Shown here piece after piece: positions 60,383-64,000 of a DNA stretch of 64,000 nt. Made by a program: the position numbers and the translations under genes. Source of the stretch: Setophaga petechia (Eukaryota; Chordata; Aves; Passeriformes; Parulidae); NCBI GenBank assembly GCA_024362935.1, contig JANCRA010000003.1, forward strand, positions 38,873,291-38,937,290, read 5' to 3'. A model generated the notes under the pieces. It made no database searches, had not been told where the DNA came from, and saw only the letters and a list, made by a program, of their open reading frames with translations. Within the stretch, counting starts at the first letter, position 1. Each line of letters opens with the position of its first letter.

Positions 60383-63300
60383 ATTTTTTTACTTAATGAT
60401 TTACCTTCAAGCCGATGATCGGATGATTCACAACTCAGATGAGAATAAGGGCGAGTAAATCCCAACATCGAACAGTTTATTCAAAAACTCTCTTCTCCTG
60501 GAAATTATCCACTAGGTAACATTTTTCCATGTGCTTCATTAATTTGAATTGCTCTGCAAACTTTTGTCAACCCCCACAGTTCTCACCAAGTATTCACCAA
60601 AGCTTTTGTTTCCAGCATGACTATTCATAATGTCTTATTCATCTGTGACCTCAGTAACATGTTATGGTTGTTTTTCTCCCTAACTGGATGACTTGAAAAC
60701 CCACAAAGAAGAAGGCTGCAGGAACACTTCCACCGAAAATACTCGAGCATGTCAGAGCATGTCATTGCAGAAGTGTGGCTAGGTGAATGTTTATGGCTTG
60801 TCCCTATTTCACAAACTCTGTAGTAAACAAAATGGCAAAGCCAAATGCAAAGCCCAGCAAGTACGGTCCTGGGTTGTTATTAAAATATACATTCCCAAAG
60901 CTCTTTGAATGACTTCAAAGTTCCCTTGAGAAAGACATGGAGAAACTCATCATTGCTTCACTAATGTGTAAAACCTGTACAGTACAGTTTTGGTGTGCTC
61001 TTCTCATGTCCTCAAGAGAAAAAGGGATGTGGTTGAGAGACCTTCAGCTAGATGTAGCTCCCCAGGAAATGCTCACAGCCTGTAAATGATGCTTCACCCA
61101 TAGGAACTTTATTGTCCCAGTGGATGCTGTCACTGCCAGTGCTGCAGAGTGCCTTCTACACACCTTTGGAAGTCTTTTGTCAGGATTTTAGTGATGAGCA
61201 AGAACTTGGTCTAGACACTGAGCTCTTTTTGTTAAACAAACCGAATATTTACTGTAGTGTCTATGGGAGAAAAAAAAAAAAAAAGAAAAAAAAAAAAAAC
61301 CACAAGAGCAAGAAAAGAGCCTCCTAACACCCAAATCTAAATGCAGGGAGCAAAGTCAGAAGATGTGTGCCATCATTCAAGGACACCAGCTATCAATACC
61401 ATGGCTCTATGCCAGGAACACTGCCCACCTGAGCTGCATAGTGGGAGGCTTCCCGGAAAATACATCCTTTTTTCCTCACCAGCTCTGAATCACAGCTGTT
61501 CCTTGGTAATCTTTTGGAGGCAGAGTCCTCTCCTTCCTCAGAAGGTCCTGCTTCACCCCACTCCAGCACTAGCTTCTGTAGCCTGCTAATTTCAGTGTTA
61601 AGATAGAGCTAAGGTGTTAGGTTAACCTGCCACTCCCTTTGTCAGTGCAGGACTATCTTCATTATATTATGTGAGTCTATGAAACATCAAAAACTGTTTC
61701 TCTCTGTAACTTTTAGCCCATTAATTAACAGTAAGCATCAAGAGTCCAAATTGCTCCAGCCCAGCAATGGAGTTATGCTTCCATTGTCCCCATTTCACTG
61801 GTGCAGGGAGGAAGCAGATTTCTAGACCTGTTCCAGATCTTAACATTGCCTTTTCTTCTGCCTGCCCATGCCTGAAATTGGTAATGAGAAAGCTATTCAT
61901 TCCTTTGCTCTCAATACAAAGCATTGTATTAGCCTGCTGTCACTTTGAGTGCTAGCTTATCTCTCTCCACCTGCAATTAAAATGTCCAAGGAAGGGCATC
62001 ACAGTCTTAAACTGCACCTTGAGATAAAACCCCTTTTTGTTGGATTAACTCTTCTGCACACACACTGCACAATTTGCATTCTTGCATCACAAACAAGTAT
62101 TTCCTGTGGTCCTATTGTCCCATCCTCATCAGAATTCTGGTTATTTCCAAACAAATTTTCACACCGACCGTTCAATGCTGTTTGTCCTCTAGCAAAAACC
62201 ATTCCCAAAGACATGTGAATCAAGCCATTCTGAATGGGAAAGAAGGAATACCTTTAGCCACAAATACTGTAAAGGGTTCTTGTTTTTTGATTTTTTTTTC
62301 TCTTGGGGAGTGAACCACATGAGAGCATAAATTCTTCCAGTAATTTTCCTTCTCCTATAAATGCATCATACTATTAAGGCAGCTCAAGAGTGAAGATGAG
62401 AACACTCCAATGAATTCTTTCTGAAAGGAAACAAATGTCTAGGTAGAAAAAGATCAAAGTGAAATAGGCTTTCCAATCTGTATTAACACACTGATCTTGA
62501 GCCGTAACATTTACTGTCATTAATCCATGAAATATTTGGCACAAAGATGTGCAATGGCTGTGTCACTAATCAGAACTGTGGGAGAGTATCTTTGCTTCTG
62601 TTAGCTTAAAAGTGGATCTGACCGTGAAGGTTAAAACATCCAGGCATTTGAAAATGTGAGACAAGCTTTACAACAGATAACATGATCTGATGCATCACCA
62701 AGACATCAAGGAAAATTAAGCTTAGGATGAGTCTCAAGGTCTGTACAATCAGTCACCCTTCCTGCACATGGGCAGATGGTGAGGAAGCTGTTTCTGGGAC
62801 ACCACTGCAGGGAAAAGAAGAGAAAGAAGTAGAATGGAATTGTAGTTCAGCTTTTAGCAGAAGTCCCAACTGTTTTTAAGCTGGCTCTTGATCTATGGAT
62901 GTAAGGACTTAAGTGAATTAGAAACATCCAGCAAGAGAGAATAGGACATTGCAGTTACAATGCTTAGGTTTGTTATAGTCATTTAGTTTCACTGAGGTTT
63001 TCTTTACTCATTTTAATTCTCTTTTAAATCATTTGTTGTTTCAGAGTCCCAAAACTCATTATGGAATTGCAAGCTAAAGCCAAGGCATACCCACTCAACA
63101 GTGACTCACTGTGCAGCCTGGGCAAGTGTGTGTCTCAGTTCAGGAAGAGGTGAATGGAGCAGTGATAGTTCTCAGTCTCATAAAACACTTCAAGAACTTC
63201 CTGTGAAAAGGAGTAGCTCTGTCACTACAGTCTCTTACCTGCCTCCTTTCTAGCCAAGTAACAAAGGAAGAGCAAAGGACAAAAGCCCTGCAGAAAACTA

Positions 63301-64000
63301 ATTCCTCCTGCTCAGCATCTGTTTATATCAGATGTTGGAACCGCCACCCATCCCTTCCTGACACATCTGGTAAGTGTATCTCCTCCACAAGACCAATAAT
63401 ATGCCATCGTGGGGGAGGGGGAGGTAGGGTGACAGTAGGATAAATATACTGAGAGGGAGAAAGAAATTAAGGGAAAGCCTTACAGCAAAATATATGTTCA
63501 GTTATTTGAGGAGTTTTCTTAATAGCCAGGTCCATGAAAAAGGCAGAGGGGAGGGCTATGGAGGGCTGTGAGCAGGTTGAGGATACTGATAGCTGAAGAA
63601 TGGGGCTGCAGCTGCCTCTGCTGTGCCCAGTAAGCATCCAGTGGCTGGAGGCTTGTCAGGTCCCAGGAGCGTTACTTGTGGGTCAGTGCCTTTACTATTC
63701 TGTGCAGTGTTGAGCCATACATCTAAAATGGTAGAGAAAAAGTAATGGGACATGGTCTAAACTTTTCATATTTTTAGTAGAGATAAAGAAGCTTTTACAA
63801 CATCCTTTTCTGGCTCTCCTCCTGGTCCTAGATAAAAGTGGAAGTTGCAAGAGTATTTGGTGGTCTGCTCTGGGTGAGCCGAAGTGCCTTGGCTCTGGCT
63901 GGTGTAAGATCACACCCTCTGCAGGGAGCAGTGTCAAGGTAAGAGCAGCAAGTGCATTGGAAAACACAGGCTGCAGGACACTGTAGAATCAGTGCTGTTT

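Larger units (their letters stand above)
51536..64000. other. Non-coding DNA far upstream of EHF
   Basis: No gene recognised, including no ETS or Pointed exon of ELF5, the expected neighbour. It contains the 52.2-kb MIR/L2-like relic, the 53.96-kb hairpin, tail-to-tail CR1 relics at 57.3 kb and A/T microsatellites. Confidence 0.5.

Noticed and set aside
63405..63424. G-rich tract considered as a G-quadruplex
   Set aside because: Only three runs of three or more G plus one GG; it does not meet the canonical rule, unlike the motif at 20398.
51536..64000. Search for ELF5 exons (Pointed and ETS motifs) as the expected neighbour
   Set aside because: No ETS or Pointed coding signature seen on either strand; ELF5 probably lies beyond the window.
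1..64000. CRISPR arrays, bacterial operons, tRNA or rRNA genes
   Set aside because: No regularly spaced repeats, no operon-like tandem genes and no tRNA or rRNA signatures; the window is eukaryotic nuclear DNA.

Overview
This window is vertebrate nuclear DNA, most likely from a bird. It contains spliced exons with GT-AG borders, avian-type CR1 LINE fragments that keep the typical GATTCT-like 3' tail, a few very old SINE/LINE relics, short introns, and no bacterial gene organisation. The species cannot be told from the sequence.

The one protein-coding gene I can support is EHF (ETS homologous factor, also ESE3), an epithelium-specific ETS-family transcription factor on the minus strand. All eight coding exons are present (28778 down to 16371). 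Joined at consensus splice sites they give an uninterrupted frame of 897 nt, i.e. 298 aa plus stop, against about 300 aa for mammalian EHF. The Pointed (PNT/SAM) domain is in one exon at 26005-26250. Four small in-frame exons encode the linker (25625-25684, 23164-23232, 23005-23073, 19849-19908). The ETS DNA-binding domain is split between 17256-17451 and 16371-16470. The 3' UTR probably runs to about 13.1 kb. The untranslated first exon(s) and promoter were not found and should lie above 28781.

Layout: 1-13.1 kb is non-coding DNA downstream of EHF, with an ancient decayed CR1-type LINE at 3.8-5.0 kb and a small GC-rich block at 12.36-12.6 kb. 13.1-28.8 kb is EHF. Its introns hold a CR1 3' fragment (18.5 kb), a canonical G-quadruplex motif (20.4 kb), an octamer/AP-1/ETS motif cluster (20.9 kb) and a GC-rich block next to a long A/T homopolymer (21.8-22.7 kb). 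28.8-64 kb is about 35 kb of mostly AT-rich non-coding DNA upstream of EHF: a plus-sense CR1 (41.4 kb), the best-preserved CR1 (50.4-51.5 kb, minus sense), tail-to-tail CR1 relics (57.3 kb), MIR-type relics (39.5 and 52.2 kb), and several short tandem duplications, hairpins and low-complexity tracts. This upstream block should contain the EHF promoter and distal enhancers. From mammalian synteny the paralogue ELF5 is expected beyond it, but I see no ELF5 exon here.

I found no new multi-gene system. The most useful observations are the complete EHF exon structure, with its symmetric phase-1 linker exons and 90-bp intron, and a few candidate regulatory or structural DNA elements.
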